A DNA stretch of 34,089 nucleotides from Streptomyces huiliensis (GTDB taxonomy: Bacteria; Actinomycetota; Actinomycetes; Streptomycetales; Streptomycetaceae). The notes beneath the pieces were generated by a model, which saw only the letters and a program-made list of their open reading frames with translations, had not been told where the DNA came from and did no database searches. Below are positions 22,000 through 31,069 of the stretch, piece after piece (within the stretch, counting starts at the first letter, position 1; each line of letters begins with the position of its first letter). The translations under genes and the position numbers were made by a program. Location of the stretch: positions 1-34,089 of the forward strand of contig NZ_JAIQLH010000157.1 of assembly GCF_020037025.1 (NCBI RefSeq), in the 5' to 3' direction.

Positions 22000-24900
22000 A
22001 TGACAGTGCCGGACGGGCGGCCCGAGAGCCGGCGCGGCAGTACGTACACCCGGCTCGTGCGGAGCGGGTTCGCCGATCCGGCCGCCGCCGAGCGGCTGCT
22101 CGACGACGCCGACGGGCTCGCGGCGTTGCGCGATGATCCGGTGTTCCTGGACGCGCTCGGCGCGACCGCCGATCCCGATCTCGCGCTGCTCGGGCTGGTG
22201 CGGCTCGCCGAGGCGCTGGAGGCGAAGCGTGGGCCGGCCGAGCGGCAGGAACTGCTCGACACCGTCGTCAGTGCGAAGCCGCTGCGCGACCGGCTGCTGG
22301 GCGTGCTCGGGGCGTCCGAGGCGCTCGCCGATCACCTCGCGCGGCACCCGGGCGACTGGCACGCGCTCGTCACGTTCGAGCGGGCCGATCTCCATCCCGG
22401 TACGGCCGAGTTCGAGCGCGCCCTCGCCGACGGTGTCGCCGCCGGGCGGGAGGCCGGGCTCGTGCCGTCCGACGCGCTGCGCGCCGCCTACCGGCGCTGC
22501 CTGCTCACCGTCGCCGCCCGGGACGTCACCGGCACCACCGACGTCGCCGAGACCGCCGCCGAACTCGCCGACCTGGCCACCGCCACCCTCCGCGCCGCCC
22601 TCGCCGTCGCCTGCGACGAGCACCCCGACGACGCGGCGGCCTGCCGGCTCGCCGTCATCGGCATGGGCAAGTGCGGCGGCCACGAGCTCAACTACGTGTC
22701 CGACGTGGACGTCGTCTTCGTCGCCGAACCGCGCGGCGACACCACCGAGGCGACGGCGTTGCGGGCCGCCACCCGGCTCGCCTCCCGGATGATGCGCGTC
22801 TGTTCGGACATCACCCCCGAGGGCACCATCTGGCCCGTCGACGCCAACCTCCGTCCCGAGGGCCGCAACGGCCCCCTGGTGCGCACGCTCAGCAGCCACC
22901 TCGCGTACTACCAGCGCTGGGCGAAGACCTGGGAGTTCCAGGCGCTGCTCAAGGCCCGGCCGGTGGCCGGCGACGCCGAGCTGGGGCAGGAGTACGCGGA
23001 CGCCGTCTCGCCGCTCGTCTGGCAGGCCGCCGAACGCGAGAACTTCGTCCCCGACGTGCAGCAGATGCGCCGCCGCGTCGTCGCCTCCATCCCCGCCGAC
23101 CGGCTCGAACGCGAACTCAAGCTCGGACCCGGCGGGCTGCGGGACGTCGAGTTCGCCGTCCAGCTGCTGCAACTCGTGCACGGCCGCAGCGACGCCACCC
23201 TGCGCAGCGGCACCACCCTCGACGCACTGGCCGCGCTCGCCGCCGGCGGGTACGTGGGACGGGCCGACGCCGCCGCGCTGGACGCCGCGTACCGCTTCCT
23301 CCGCGCCATGGAACACCGCATCCAGCTCCACCGGCTGCGCCGCACCCACCTCGTACCCGAGAGCGAGGCGGAACAGCGGCGGCTGGGACGCTCGTTGGGC
23401 TTCCGTACGGAACCCGTCACCGAGCTCGGCAAGGAGTGGCGGCGGCACGCACGGGAAGTACGGCGGCTGCACGAGAAGCTGTTCTACCGGCCGCTGCTCG
23501 ACGCCGTCGCCCAGCTCGAACCGGCCGAGACCCGGCTCAGCCCCAAGGCCGCCGGACAGCGCCTGGAGGCGCTCGGGTACGCGGACCCGGCCGCCGCGCT
23601 CCGCCATCTGGAGGCGCTTGCCTCGGGAGTGACCCGGAAGGCGGCGATTCAGCGTACGCTGCTGCCCGTGCTGCTGGGCTGGTTCGCGGACTCCTCCGAC
23701 CCCGACGCGGGACTGCTCAACTTCCACAAGGTCTCCGACGCGTTGGGCAAGACACCCTGGTACCTGCGGCTGCTGCGCGACGAGGGCGCCGCCGCCGAGA
23801 ACCTGGCCCGCGTCCTGTCCGCCGGGCGGCTCGCCCCCGACCTGCTGCTGCGCGCCCCCGAGGCCGTCGCCCTGCTCGGCGCGCCCGAGGGGCTGCGCCC
23901 GCGCGACCGCGAGGTGCTGGAGCAGGAGACGCTCGCGGCCGTCGGGCGGGCCCAGGACGCGGAGAAGGCGATCGTCGCGGTGCGGGGGGTGCGGCGGCGG
24001 GAGCTGTTCCGCGTCGCCGCCGCCGACATCGTCGGTGCTTACGGGAGGCCCGGCGGGGCTGAGGGCGGTCCCGTCGCTCGTGATCACGGCAGCCGGTGTG
24101 ATCTCGTCGGCCGGGCCGTCTCCGATCTCAACGCCGCCGCTCTCGCGGGCGCGCTGCGCGCCGCCGTGCGCGCGGAGTGGGGCGATACCTTGCCCACGCG
24201 GTTCGCCGTCATCGGGATGGGGCGCTTCGGGGGGCGCGAGCAGGGGTACGGCTCGGACGCCGACGTGCTGCTGGTGCATGAGCCTCGGGACGGGGTCGGC
24301 GACGAGGAGGCTGCGAAAGCGGCCTTCGCCGTGGCCAACGAGATGCGGCGGCTGCTGCAACTTCCGACCACCGACCCGCCGTTGCTGATCGACGCCGATC
24401 TGCGTCCGGAGGGGAAGTCCGGGCCGTTGGTACGGAGCCTCGCTTCCTATGCCGCTTATTACCGGCGGTGGTCGTTGGTCTGGGAGAGCCAGGCGCTGTT
24501 GCGGGCCGAGCCTGTCGCGGGTGACGCGGAGCTCGGGCGGCGGTTCGTGGAGTTGATCGATCCGTTGCGGTATCCGGCGGAGGGGCTGTCCGAGGACGCC
24601 GTTCGGGAGATCCGGCGGTTGAAGGCCCGGATGGAGACCGAGCGGCTGCCTCGGGGGGCTGACCGGACCACCCATACGAAGCTGGGGCGGGGTGGGCTTT
24701 CCGACGTCGAGTGGACCGTGCAGCTTTTGCAGATGCGGCATGGGCATGGGGAGCCGCGGTTGCGGACGACGCGGACGCGCGAGGCGCTCTCGGCCGCCCA
24801 CGACGCGGGGCTCTTGGACGCCGACGAGATGCACATCCTCGACGAGGCGTGGGTTCTCGCGACCAGTGTGCGGAACGCGGTGATGTTGGTGCGGGGGAGG

Positions 24901-25056
24901 CCGGGGGATACGTTTCCCGGTGATCCTCGGGAGTTGGCGGCGGTGGGGCGGTATCTCGGGTACGAGCCGGGGCACGTGGGCGACATGCTCGATGACTATC
25001 GGCGGGTTACGCGGCGGGCTCGGGCCGTGGTCGAGGAGCGGTTTTACGGGGGGTAG
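22000..25056 (+). CDS. glnE: Glutamine synthetase adenylyltransferase/deadenylylase
   Basis: This 1018-aa bifunctional enzyme controls GSI by adenylylating and de-adenylylating a tyrosine in response to nitrogen state. Both nucleotidyltransferase domains are present: GGHELNYVSDVDVVFV (Asp235 and Asp237, deadenylylase half) and GGREQGYGSDADVLLVHE (Asp753 and Asp755, adenylyltransferase half). Each is followed by its VDANLRPEGRNGPLVR or IDADLRPEGKSGPLVR motif and a GGLRDVEF or GGLSDVEW motif. The ATG at 22000 (MTVPDGR) matches the start I recall for the S. coelicolor protein; the ATG at 21970 has no ribosome site. The likely substrate is the major GlnA encoded elsewhere, because nearby GlnA2 lacks the Tyr. 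Confidence 0.96.
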   Translation: MTVPDGRPESRRGSTYTRLVRSGFADPAAAERLLDDADGLAALRDDPVFLDALGATADPDLALLGLVRLAEALEAKRGPAERQELLDTVVSAKPLRDRLLGVLGASEALADHLARHPGDWHALVTFERADLHPGTAEFERALADGVAAGREAGLVPSDALRAAYRRCLLTVAARDVTGTTDVAETAAELADLATATLRAALAVACDEHPDDAAACRLAVIGMGKCGGHELNYVSDVDVVFVAEPRGDTTEATALRAATRLASRMMRVCSDITPEGTIWPVDANLRPEGRNGPLVRTLSSHLAYYQRWAKTWEFQALLKARPVAGDAELGQEYADAVSPLVWQAAERENFVPDVQQMRRRVVASIPADRLERELKLGPGGLRDVEFAVQLLQLVHGRSDATLRSGTTLDALAALAAGGYVGRADAAALDAAYRFLRAMEHRIQLHRLRRTHLVPESEAEQRRLGRSLGFRTEPVTELGKEWRRHAREVRRLHEKLFYRPLLDAVAQLEPAETRLSPKAAGQRLEALGYADPAAALRHLEALASGVTRKAAIQRTLLPVLLGWFADSSDPDAGLLNFHKVSDALGKTPWYLRLLRDEGAAAENLARVLSAGRLAPDLLLRAPEAVALLGAPEGLRPRDREVLEQETLAAVGRAQDAEKAIVAVRGVRRRELFRVAAADIVGAYGRPGGAEGGPVARDHGSRCDLVGRAVSDLNAAALAGALRAAVRAEWGDTLPTRFAVIGMGRFGGREQGYGSDADVLLVHEPRDGVGDEEAAKAAFAVANEMRRLLQLPTTDPPLLIDADLRPEGKSGPLVRSLASYAAYYRRWSLVWESQALLRAEPVAGDAELGRRFVELIDPLRYPAEGLSEDAVREIRRLKARMETERLPRGADRTTHTKLGRGGLSDVEWTVQLLQMRHGHGEPRLRTTRTREALSAAHDAGLLDADEMHILDEAWVLATSVRNAVMLVRGRPGDTFPGDPRELAAVGRYLGYEPGHVGDMLDDYRRVTRRARAVVEERFYGG

Positions 25057-25080
25057 GGGTGGCGCCCCATGGGTGGCGCC

Positions 25081-25235
25081 CCAGCCCCGCCCCTTCGCCG
25101 ATTCCTGGGGCTGACGCCCCAGACCCCGAAACCGCGCTCCGCGCGGTTGTCATCAAACGCCGGACGGGCTGATTGGTGCCCCCGGGCGCGATATCAAGCC
25201 CGTCCGGCGTTTGAGGACGAGCAGCGGAACCGCGA
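25081..25235. repeat. Streptomyces intergenic hairpin repeat (copy 1)
   Basis: TCAAACGCCGGACGGGCT (25153-25170) pairs perfectly with AGCCCGTCCGGCGTTTGA (25197-25214), with further GC-rich flanks starting CCAGCCCCGCCCCTTCGCCG. It lies between the convergent ends of glnE and the PAP2 gene and probably works as a bidirectional terminator. The same family recurs at 29004 and 33996. Confidence 0.88.
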
Positions 25236-25245
25236 AGAGGGCACC

Positions 25246-26091
25246 TCACCCCGCAGCGGCCACCTGCCGCGCCAGCCGGTACGGAAACGCGCGGTACCAC
25301 GCGTACGACACCGCGAACCCGAAGGCCAGGCACAGCAGCCCGCCGACCGCGTCGAGCCAGAAGTGGTTGGCCGTCGACACGATCACGGCGAGCGTCGCCA
25401 CCGGGTACAGAACCCCGAGAACCCGCACCCACACCCACCGCGCCAGCAGCGCGATCGTGACGCCGCACCACACCGACCACCCGATGTGCATGGACGGCAT
25501 CGCCGCGTACTGGTTGGAGACGTCGGCGAGGTTGCCGGAGGCCATGGAGCCCCAGGTGTGGTGGACGAGGACGGTGTCGATGAAGCCGGGGCCGTCGGCC
25601 ATGAGCCGAGGGGGTGCGAGGGGGTACAGGTAGTAGCCGAGGAGGGCCACGGCGGTGGTGGCGAAGAGGGCGAGGCGGGCGGCGGCGTAGCGGCCGGGGT
25701 GCCAGCGGTAGAGCCAGACCAGCACGCCGATGGTGAGGACGAAGTGCAGGGTGGCGTAGTAGTAGTTCATGCCGACGATGAGCCACGTCACCGAGTTCAC
25801 CGCCTTGTTGACGGTGTGCTCGACGGCGATGTGGAGGCTCTGCTCGGTGGACCAGATCCAGTCCGCGTTGCGCTGCGCGTCGGCACGCTGCTCCGGAACG
25901 GCGTTGCGGACCAGGGAGTAGGTCCAGTAGCCGACCGCGATGAGCAGCACCTCGAACCAGAGCCGCGGGCGGCGCGGCACACGCGGCCGACGCGGCGACG
26001 GCCGCTCCGCGGGCGGCCTGTCCCCGCTTTCCCCGTTGGGCGGCGGGGCGGCCGTGCGGCCTTCCAGGGTCCTTGCTGTCGCTTCACCCAT
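25246..26091 (-). CDS. PAP2-type membrane phosphatase (Aur1/Ipt1-like)
   Basis: This 281-aa integral membrane protein has a 45-residue Pro/Arg-rich cytosolic N-terminus and about six membrane spans (LWFEVLLIAVGYWTYSLV, LHFVLTIGVLVWLY, LALFATTAVALLGYYLYPLAPP and later). The acid-phosphatase signature is split as in the PAP2_3 branch: QYAAMPSMHIGWSVW carries the central PSMH, and STANHFWLDAVGG carries the catalytic His and Asp. It probably dephosphorylates or transfers a phosphate-linked lipid headgroup at the membrane. It is a single gene flanked by a hairpin repeat and the malR terminus. Confidence 0.9.
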   Translation of the reverse strand: MGEATARTLEGRTAAPPPNGESGDRPPAERPSPRRPRVPRRPRLWFEVLLIAVGYWTYSLVRNAVPEQRADAQRNADWIWSTEQSLHIAVEHTVNKAVNSVTWLIVGMNYYYATLHFVLTIGVLVWLYRWHPGRYAAARLALFATTAVALLGYYLYPLAPPRLMADGPGFIDTVLVHHTWGSMASGNLADVSNQYAAMPSMHIGWSVWCGVTIALLARWVWVRVLGVLYPVATLAVIVSTANHFWLDAVGGLLCLAFGFAVSYAWYRAFPYRLARQVAAAG

Positions 26092-26199
26092 AGGCCCACA
26101 GTGTGCCAGAGTCCGCAGGAGCGCAGATCGACCTCAAGTCGGGTTTGGAGTGCTTTCGGCCGGGCGCGCGGACGTCGTACGGGCGCCCGGGGCGCACCG

Positions 26200-27258
26200 T
26201 CAGACGGGACCCGCGCTCCGGGCCGGCACCGAGCCCGTCGAGCCGCGGACGACCAGCTCCGGCAGGAACACGAACTCGCTGTGCGGCGCCGGCGTCCCGC
26301 CGACCTCCTCCAGCAGCGCCCGCACCGCCGCCTGGCCCATGGGCCGCACGGGCTGGCGGATGGTGGTCAGCGGCGGGTCGGTGAAGGCGATGAGCGGGGA
26401 GTCGTCGAAGCCGACCACGGAGACGTCGCGGGGGACGTCCAGGCCGGCCCTGCGGGCCGCGCGGACCGCTCCCAGGGCCATCATGTCGCTGGCGCACACC
26501 ACGGCCGTACAGCCGCGTTCGAGGAGCGCGGCGGCGGCCGCCTGACCACCCTCCAGGGTGAACAGGGAGTGCTCGACCCACTGCTGTGCGTCGTCCGCCG
26601 CCGTGCCGAACTGGTCGGCCATGCTCCGCAGGAAGCCCTCGATCTTGCGCTGGACCGGCACGTAGCGCCGCGGGCCCACGGCCAGGCCGATCCTGCGGTG
26701 GCCGAGCTCCGCCAAATGGGTGACGGCGAGCCGCATCGCGGCCCGGTCGTCGGGGGACACGAAGGGGGCCCTGACCTGCGCCGAGAAGCCGTTGATCAGG
26801 ACGAACGGCACGCCCTGGGCGCGCAGCCGCTCGTAGCGCTGCATGTCGGCGGAGGTGTCGGCGTGCAGGCCGGAGACGAAGATGATCCCGGCGACCCCGC
26901 GGTCCACCAGCATCTCGGTCAGCTCGTCCTCGGTGGAGCCGCCGGGGGTCTGGGTGGCCAGGACGGGGGTGTAGCCCTGGCGGGTCAGGGCCTGCCCTAT
27001 GACCTGGGCGAAGGCCGGGAATATGGGGTTCTCCAGCTCGGGGGTGATCAGCCCGACCAGTCCGGCGCTGCGCTGCCGCAGCCGCACCGGCCGTTCGTAA
27101 CCGAGCACGTCGAGCGCGGCCAGCACGGACTGGCGGGTGGAGGCGGCCACCCCCGGCTTGCCGTTGAGGACGCGGCTGACGGTTGCTTCGCTGACACCCG
27201 CCTGGGCTGCGATATCGGCCAGCCGTGCGGTCACGGGAGGTGACTGTACCGGTCGCAT
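26200..27258 (-). CDS. malR: LacI-family maltose regulator MalR
   Basis: This 352-aa repressor has a LacI HTH (TARLADIAAQAGVSEATVSRVLNGKPGVAASTRQSVLAALDVLGYERP) followed by a periplasmic-binding-like sensor domain (LVGLITPELENPIFPAFAQVIGQAL, GVPFVLINGFSAQV, VVGFDDSPLIAFTDPPLTTIRQP). The sequence and its place beside aglA and malEFG identify MalR, which represses maltodextrin uptake and amylase genes. Three in-frame ATGs (27306, 27282, 27258) each follow the same GGTGGGAAG at a 6-nt gap because of a tandem repeat. The innermost is chosen because only it gives a normal short leader before the HTH. It is downstream of aglA on the same strand, not divergent from malE as in S. coelicolor. Confidence 0.92.
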   Translation of the reverse strand: MRPVQSPPVTARLADIAAQAGVSEATVSRVLNGKPGVAASTRQSVLAALDVLGYERPVRLRQRSAGLVGLITPELENPIFPAFAQVIGQALTRQGYTPVLATQTPGGSTEDELTEMLVDRGVAGIIFVSGLHADTSADMQRYERLRAQGVPFVLINGFSAQVRAPFVSPDDRAAMRLAVTHLAELGHRRIGLAVGPRRYVPVQRKIEGFLRSMADQFGTAADDAQQWVEHSLFTLEGGQAAAAALLERGCTAVVCASDMMALGAVRAARRAGLDVPRDVSVVGFDDSPLIAFTDPPLTTIRQPVRPMGQAAVRALLEEVGGTPAPHSEFVFLPELVVRGSTGSVPARSAGPV

Positions 27259-27324
27259 CCCGGACTTCCCACCGGACGCCATTTCAGGCTTCCCACCGGA
27301 CGCCATCTCAGGCTTCCCACCAGA
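27258..27324 (-). repeat. Tandem 24-bp repeats carrying the malR ribosome site and start codon
   Basis: Nearly three units of a 24-bp sequence (GCGTCYGGTGGGAAG plus a variable tail) run from the last codons of aglA to the malR ATG. GGTGGGAAG falls at 27321-27313, 27297-27289 and 27273-27265 (minus strand), each exactly 6 nt before an in-frame ATG. Confidence 0.85.
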
Positions 27325-28948
27325 CGCAGGACTCCGCGGGCAGCCGCACGGCTCCGCCGTGGAACTCCAGGGCGGCGGTGGCGAGTACCGGACGTCCCGG
27401 AACCGTCAGTTCCGCTTCTTCCGGGAGGGTGTTGAGCGTGCAGACGAAACCCGGCCGGGAGAACGCCAGCACGCCCTCCGGCGCCGCCAGCCACGTCATC
27501 TCCCCCTCGCCGAGTCCCGGCAGGGACCGGCGCAGGGCGAGCGCGGAGCGGTAGAGCTCCAGCGTCGAGCGGGGGTCGCCGGACTGCGCCGCCACCGACA
27601 GCGTCCGCCACTCGGCGGGCTGGGGGAGCCAGCTGCCCGCCGGCCCGGAGCCCGGGCCGAAACCGTAGGGCGCCTCCTCGCCCGACCACGGCAGCGGCAC
27701 CCGGCAGCCGTCGCGGGTGCCGTCCTGGCCGTCCCCGCGGAAGAACGCCGGGTCCTGCCGCACCTCGTCCGGCAGGTCCACGACCTCCGGCAGGCCCAGC
27801 TCCTCGCCCTGGTAGACGTAGACGGAACCGGGCAGCGCCAGCATCAGCAGCGCGGCGGCCCGGGCCCGGCGCGTCCCCCGCTCGCCGCCGCCGTAGCGGG
27901 TGGTGTGCCGCACCACATCGTGGTTGGAGAGGACCCAGGTGGTGGGGGCGCCGACGGAGTGGGTGGCGGCGAGCGACTCGTCGATGACCTTCCGCATCGG
28001 CTCCGCGCCCCACGCACAGGTCAGGAACTGGAAGTTGAACGCCTGGTGCAGCTCGTCCGGGCGGACGTAGAGGGCCAGCCGCTCGGACGTCGGGGCCCAC
28101 GCCTCCGCCACGCCGATCCGGTTCCCCGGGTAGGAGTCGAGGAGCCGGCGCCAGGAGCGGTGGATCTCGTGGACGCCGTCCTGGTCGAAGAACGGCAGGA
28201 CCTGGGCGCCGATGAGTTTGGCCTGTTCCTTTCGGCCGATGTCGGGGAGGCCGGGGGCCTTGACCATGCCGTGCGCGACGTCGATCCGGAAGCCGTCCAC
28301 CCCGAGGTCGAGCCAGAAGCGGAGGACGGACTCGAATTCCGCCCGTACCTCGGCGTCGTCCCAGTTGAGGTCCGGCTGCTCGGGGGCGAAGAGGTGGAGG
28401 TACCACTCGCCGGGGGTGCCGTCCGCGTTCTCGGTGCGGGTCCAGGCCGGGCCGCCGAAGACCGACTCCCAGTCGTTCGGGGGCAGCTCGCCGGCTTCCC
28501 CCTGTCCGGGGCGGAAGTGGTAGCGCGCCCGGGCCGGGGAGCCCGGGCCGGCCGCCAGCGCCTCCCGGAACCAGGCGTGGCGGTCCGAGGTGTGGTTCGG
28601 CACGATGTCCACGATGACGCGGAGGCCGAGGCGGTGGGCTTCGCGGACGAGGTCGTCCGCGTCCTGGAGGTCGCCGAACAGCGGGTCGACCGCCCGGTAG
28701 TCCGCCACGTCGTACCCGCCGTCCGCCTGCGGCGACGCGTAGAACGGCGTCAGCCAGACCGCGTCCATCCCCAGCTCCGCCAGGTACGGCAGCCGGTCGC
28801 GGACGCCGCGGAGGTCGCCGATGCCGTCGCCGTCGCTGTCGGCGAAGGAGCGGACGTAGACCTGGTAGATGGCGGCTCGGCGCCACCACGCGTCCGTGCC
28901 GGACGGGGTGGTGGACACGGCGGGGGTGGGCGCGAGGTTCTGGGTCAT
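27308..28948 (-). CDS. aglA: GH13 alpha-glucosidase AglA
   Basis: This 546-aa cytosolic glycoside hydrolase starts MTQNLAPTPAV and soon enters the GH13 barrel (WWRRAAIYQVYVRSFADSDGDGIGDLRGVRDRLPYL). Conserved regions are DIVPNHTSDRHAWF (I), DGFRIDVAHGM with the nucleophile Asp (II), GVAEAWAPT with the acid Glu (III) and WVLSNHDVVRH (IV). It should hydrolyse imported maltose and maltodextrins to glucose. The frame stays open upstream through the hairpin repeat, but that extension is low-complexity repeat translation, so the ATG at 28948 is used. The stop lies just upstream of malR inside the tandem repeat. A 276-nt gap holding a large inverted repeat separates it from malG. Confidence 0.94.
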   Translation of the reverse strand: MTQNLAPTPAVSTTPSGTDAWWRRAAIYQVYVRSFADSDGDGIGDLRGVRDRLPYLAELGMDAVWLTPFYASPQADGGYDVADYRAVDPLFGDLQDADDLVREAHRLGLRVIVDIVPNHTSDRHAWFREALAAGPGSPARARYHFRPGQGEAGELPPNDWESVFGGPAWTRTENADGTPGEWYLHLFAPEQPDLNWDDAEVRAEFESVLRFWLDLGVDGFRIDVAHGMVKAPGLPDIGRKEQAKLIGAQVLPFFDQDGVHEIHRSWRRLLDSYPGNRIGVAEAWAPTSERLALYVRPDELHQAFNFQFLTCAWGAEPMRKVIDESLAATHSVGAPTTWVLSNHDVVRHTTRYGGGERGTRRARAAALLMLALPGSVYVYQGEELGLPEVVDLPDEVRQDPAFFRGDGQDGTRDGCRVPLPWSGEEAPYGFGPGSGPAGSWLPQPAEWRTLSVAAQSGDPRSTLELYRSALALRRSLPGLGEGEMTWLAAPEGVLAFSRPGFVCTLNTLPEEAELTVPGRPVLATAALEFHGGAVRLPAESCVWWEA

Positions 28949-29003
28949 GGGGGTCCTATCGGGTGGTGGGAGAGGTGGTGGTGGGGGCGCCTGCGGCGGG
29001 CCG

Positions 29004-29208
29004 TGCCCCGGTCCCGCCCCTTCGCCGATTCCCGGGGGCCGGCCCCCGGACCCCCGAAGCGCGCTGCGCGCGCTGTCCTCAAACGCCGGACGGGCTGGAG
29101 TGGGCGCCCTATCAAGCCCGTCCGGCGTTTGAGGACGAGCGGCGAAGCCGCGATCAGCGGGGTCTGGGGCGCAGCCCCAGGAATCGGCGAAGGGGCGGGA
29201 CCGGGGCA
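29004..29208. repeat. 205-bp nested inverted repeat inside the mal operon (copy 2)
   Basis: The outer arms (29004-29032 and 29180-29208, 29 bp) are exact reverse complements, starting TGCCCCGGTCCCGCCCCTTC. The inner arms (29075-29096 and 29115-29136, 22 bp) also pair perfectly and include the CAAACGCCGGACGGGCT core. As RNA it would form a very stable hairpin between malG and aglA, which probably attenuates read-through and lowers aglA/malR relative to malEFG. Confidence 0.92.
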
Positions 29209-29224
29209 CCACCCGCCCGGAGGG

Positions 29225-30082
29225 CTACCCCTTCGTGCCGCCGGCCGTCAGCCCCGCGACGAGATGCCGCTGCGCGAAGAAGAACGCCAGCCCCGCCGGC
29301 ACGGTGATGAGCACGGCGGCCGCCGTCATCAGCCCCCACTCCGCCTTCTGCTGGCCGACGAACGTCTGCAAGCCCACCGCCAAGGTGTAGTGCTCCTCGC
29401 TGCTCATGAACTGGCTGGCGAAGGCCACCTCGCCCCAGGCGGTGATGAAGGAGTAGAAGCCGGTGACGGCGAGACCGGGCCGGGCCAGCGGCAGGATCAG
29501 CCGCCAGAACGTGCCGAAGGGAGTGAGCCCGTCGACCCGCCCGGCCTCGTCGATCTCGGCGGGTATGGAGTCGAAGTACCCCTTCAGCATCCAGGCGCAG
29601 AACGGCACGGAGATCGAGCAGTAGGTCAGGATCAGACCGCCGTAGGAGTCCAGCAGCCCCATCTGCCCGAGGATGTTGTACAGCGGCACGATCAGCACCG
29701 CCATCGGGAACATCTGCACCACGAGGAACGTCCACATCAGCGGCCGGCGGCCAGGGAACCGCATGCGCGACACCGCGTACCCGGCGGTCGCCGCGATCAG
29801 CACGCCGACGACCGTCGCCCCCAGCGCCACGATCACCGAGTTGCCGAACCAGGTCAGGAACTTGGTCTCGTTCAGGATGTGCGTGTAGTTCCCGAACCCG
29901 AAGCCCGAGAACTCGGTCGGCTCCTGCCAGCCGTCCCGCCCCCGCAGCGAGACGAAGACGATGAAGAGGACGGGGAAGAGGGAGACCAGCGACGCCACGA
30001 CCAGCGTCGCGTGCAGGGCGACGGACGCGCCGCGGGAGCGCTCCCCGCGCGCACGGACCCCGGCCCGTACCTTCCGGGTCAT
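29225..30082 (-). CDS. malG: Maltodextrin ABC transporter permease MalG
   Basis: This 285-aa inner-membrane protein has six membrane spans (ALHATLVVASLVSLFPVLFIVFVSL first, VLITVPAGLAFFFA last). The EAA loop EIDEAGRVDGLTPFGTFWRLILPLARPG docks on the ATPase. The ATG at 30082 overlaps the malF stop (ATGA at 30079-30082). It forms the translocation channel with MalF. No ATPase gene is present in the cluster; Streptomyces sugar ABC systems normally share MsiK encoded elsewhere. The 3' end is followed at once by the 205-bp hairpin repeat. Confidence 0.95.
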   Translation of the reverse strand: MTRKVRAGVRARGERSRGASVALHATLVVASLVSLFPVLFIVFVSLRGRDGWQEPTEFSGFGFGNYTHILNETKFLTWFGNSVIVALGATVVGVLIAATAGYAVSRMRFPGRRPLMWTFLVVQMFPMAVLIVPLYNILGQMGLLDSYGGLILTYCSISVPFCAWMLKGYFDSIPAEIDEAGRVDGLTPFGTFWRLILPLARPGLAVTGFYSFITAWGEVAFASQFMSSEEHYTLAVGLQTFVGQQKAEWGLMTAAAVLITVPAGLAFFFAQRHLVAGLTAGGTKG

Positions 30083-31065
30083 CGCGCCTCCTCCTGCCGG
30101 GCCAGCAGCCTGCGGTAGAACACGGCGAACACCAGCAACAGAGAGAGGATGAGGATCCCGTACGTCGCCGAGCCCGCGTAGTCCCGGATGCCCTGGAAGG
30201 CCAGCCGGTAGGAGTACGTCACGAGGATCTCGCTCTCGGAACTCGCGCCCTGCCCGATCAGCAGGTAGATGACCTGGAACATGTTGAACGTCCAGATGGT
30301 GCCCAGCAGGATCACCGTCCCGCTCACCGGCCGCAGCCCGGGCAGCGTCACGTGCCGGAACCGCTGCCAGGGCGAGGCGCCGTCCATCTCGGCGGCCTCG
30401 TGCAACTCGGCCGGGATGGACTGCAGGCCGCCGAGGATCGCGACCATCATGAACGGCACGCCGAGCCACACGTTGACCGCGACGGCCGCCATCTTCTGGA
30501 GCGTGCTGTCGCCGAGCCAGTCCACGGCGCCCATGCCCAGTTGTTCCAGGATCGCGTTGAGCACGCCGTACTTCTCGTTGAACATCAGCCGCCACGAGAA
30601 CGTGGCGACGAACGCCGGCACCGCCCACGGCAGGATCAGCAGCACCCGGTACAGCCCCCGGAAGCGCATCCGCCGGTTGAGCAGCAGCGCCAGCCCGAGG
30701 CCGAGCGTGTAGTGCAGGAAGACGCAGGCGGCCGTCCAGGCCACCGTCCAGCCGAGCCGGCCGTAGAAGTGGCCCTCCTGGCCGGAGAGCACCTTCCAGT
30801 AGTTGTCCAGCCCGACGAACTCGTACGTGGACGGGATGTGGTTGACGCCGATCGTCCGGCCGACGTTGGCCTCGTTGGCGTCGGTGAGGGAGAGGTAGAT
30901 CCCCCGGCCCAGCGGGTACCCGACGAGGACGGCGAGGACGACGACCACCGGCAGCACCATCGCCCAGGCGTACCAGTGGGTGTCGAACGACCGGCGGGCG
31001 CGGGCCGCCAGGCCGGGGCGCGCGGGCGCGGTCGTCGTGTTCGTCGAGGTCACAGCAGCGGTCAC
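30079..31065 (-). CDS. malF: Maltodextrin ABC transporter permease MalF
   Basis: This 328-aa permease has a Thr/Ala/Arg-rich cytosolic N-terminus and about six membrane spans (YAWAMVLPVVVVLAVLVGYPLG first, YGILILSLLLVFAVFYRRLL last). Its EAA motif is ELHEAAEMDGASPWQRFRHVTLPGLRP. It starts at a GTG (31065), four nt after the malE TAA, with GGAG lying across the malE stop, and it is coupled to malG by ATGA. It pairs with MalG to import maltose and maltodextrins delivered by MalE. Confidence 0.95.
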   Translation of the reverse strand: MTAAVTSTNTTTAPARPGLAARARRSFDTHWYAWAMVLPVVVVLAVLVGYPLGRGIYLSLTDANEANVGRTIGVNHIPSTYEFVGLDNYWKVLSGQEGHFYGRLGWTVAWTAACVFLHYTLGLGLALLLNRRMRFRGLYRVLLILPWAVPAFVATFSWRLMFNEKYGVLNAILEQLGMGAVDWLGDSTLQKMAAVAVNVWLGVPFMMVAILGGLQSIPAELHEAAEMDGASPWQRFRHVTLPGLRPVSGTVILLGTIWTFNMFQVIYLLIGQGASSESEILVTYSYRLAFQGIRDYAGSATYGILILSLLLVFAVFYRRLLARQEEAR

Positions 31066-31069
31066 GGCA

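Noticed and set aside
21796..24975. A 1059-codon open frame opposite glnE
   Set aside because: Antisense to an undoubted glnE, with Pro/Arg/Gly/His-rich low-complexity translation typical of high-GC shadows.
28949..29212. An 88-residue N-terminal extension of AglA
   Set aside because: It translates the dispersed hairpin repeat and has no family similarity; the ATG at 28948 directly precedes the GH13 domain.
30083..30628. A long N-terminal extension of MalG in the malF region
   Set aside because: It overlaps malF out of frame; the ATGA junction gives the normal start at 30082.
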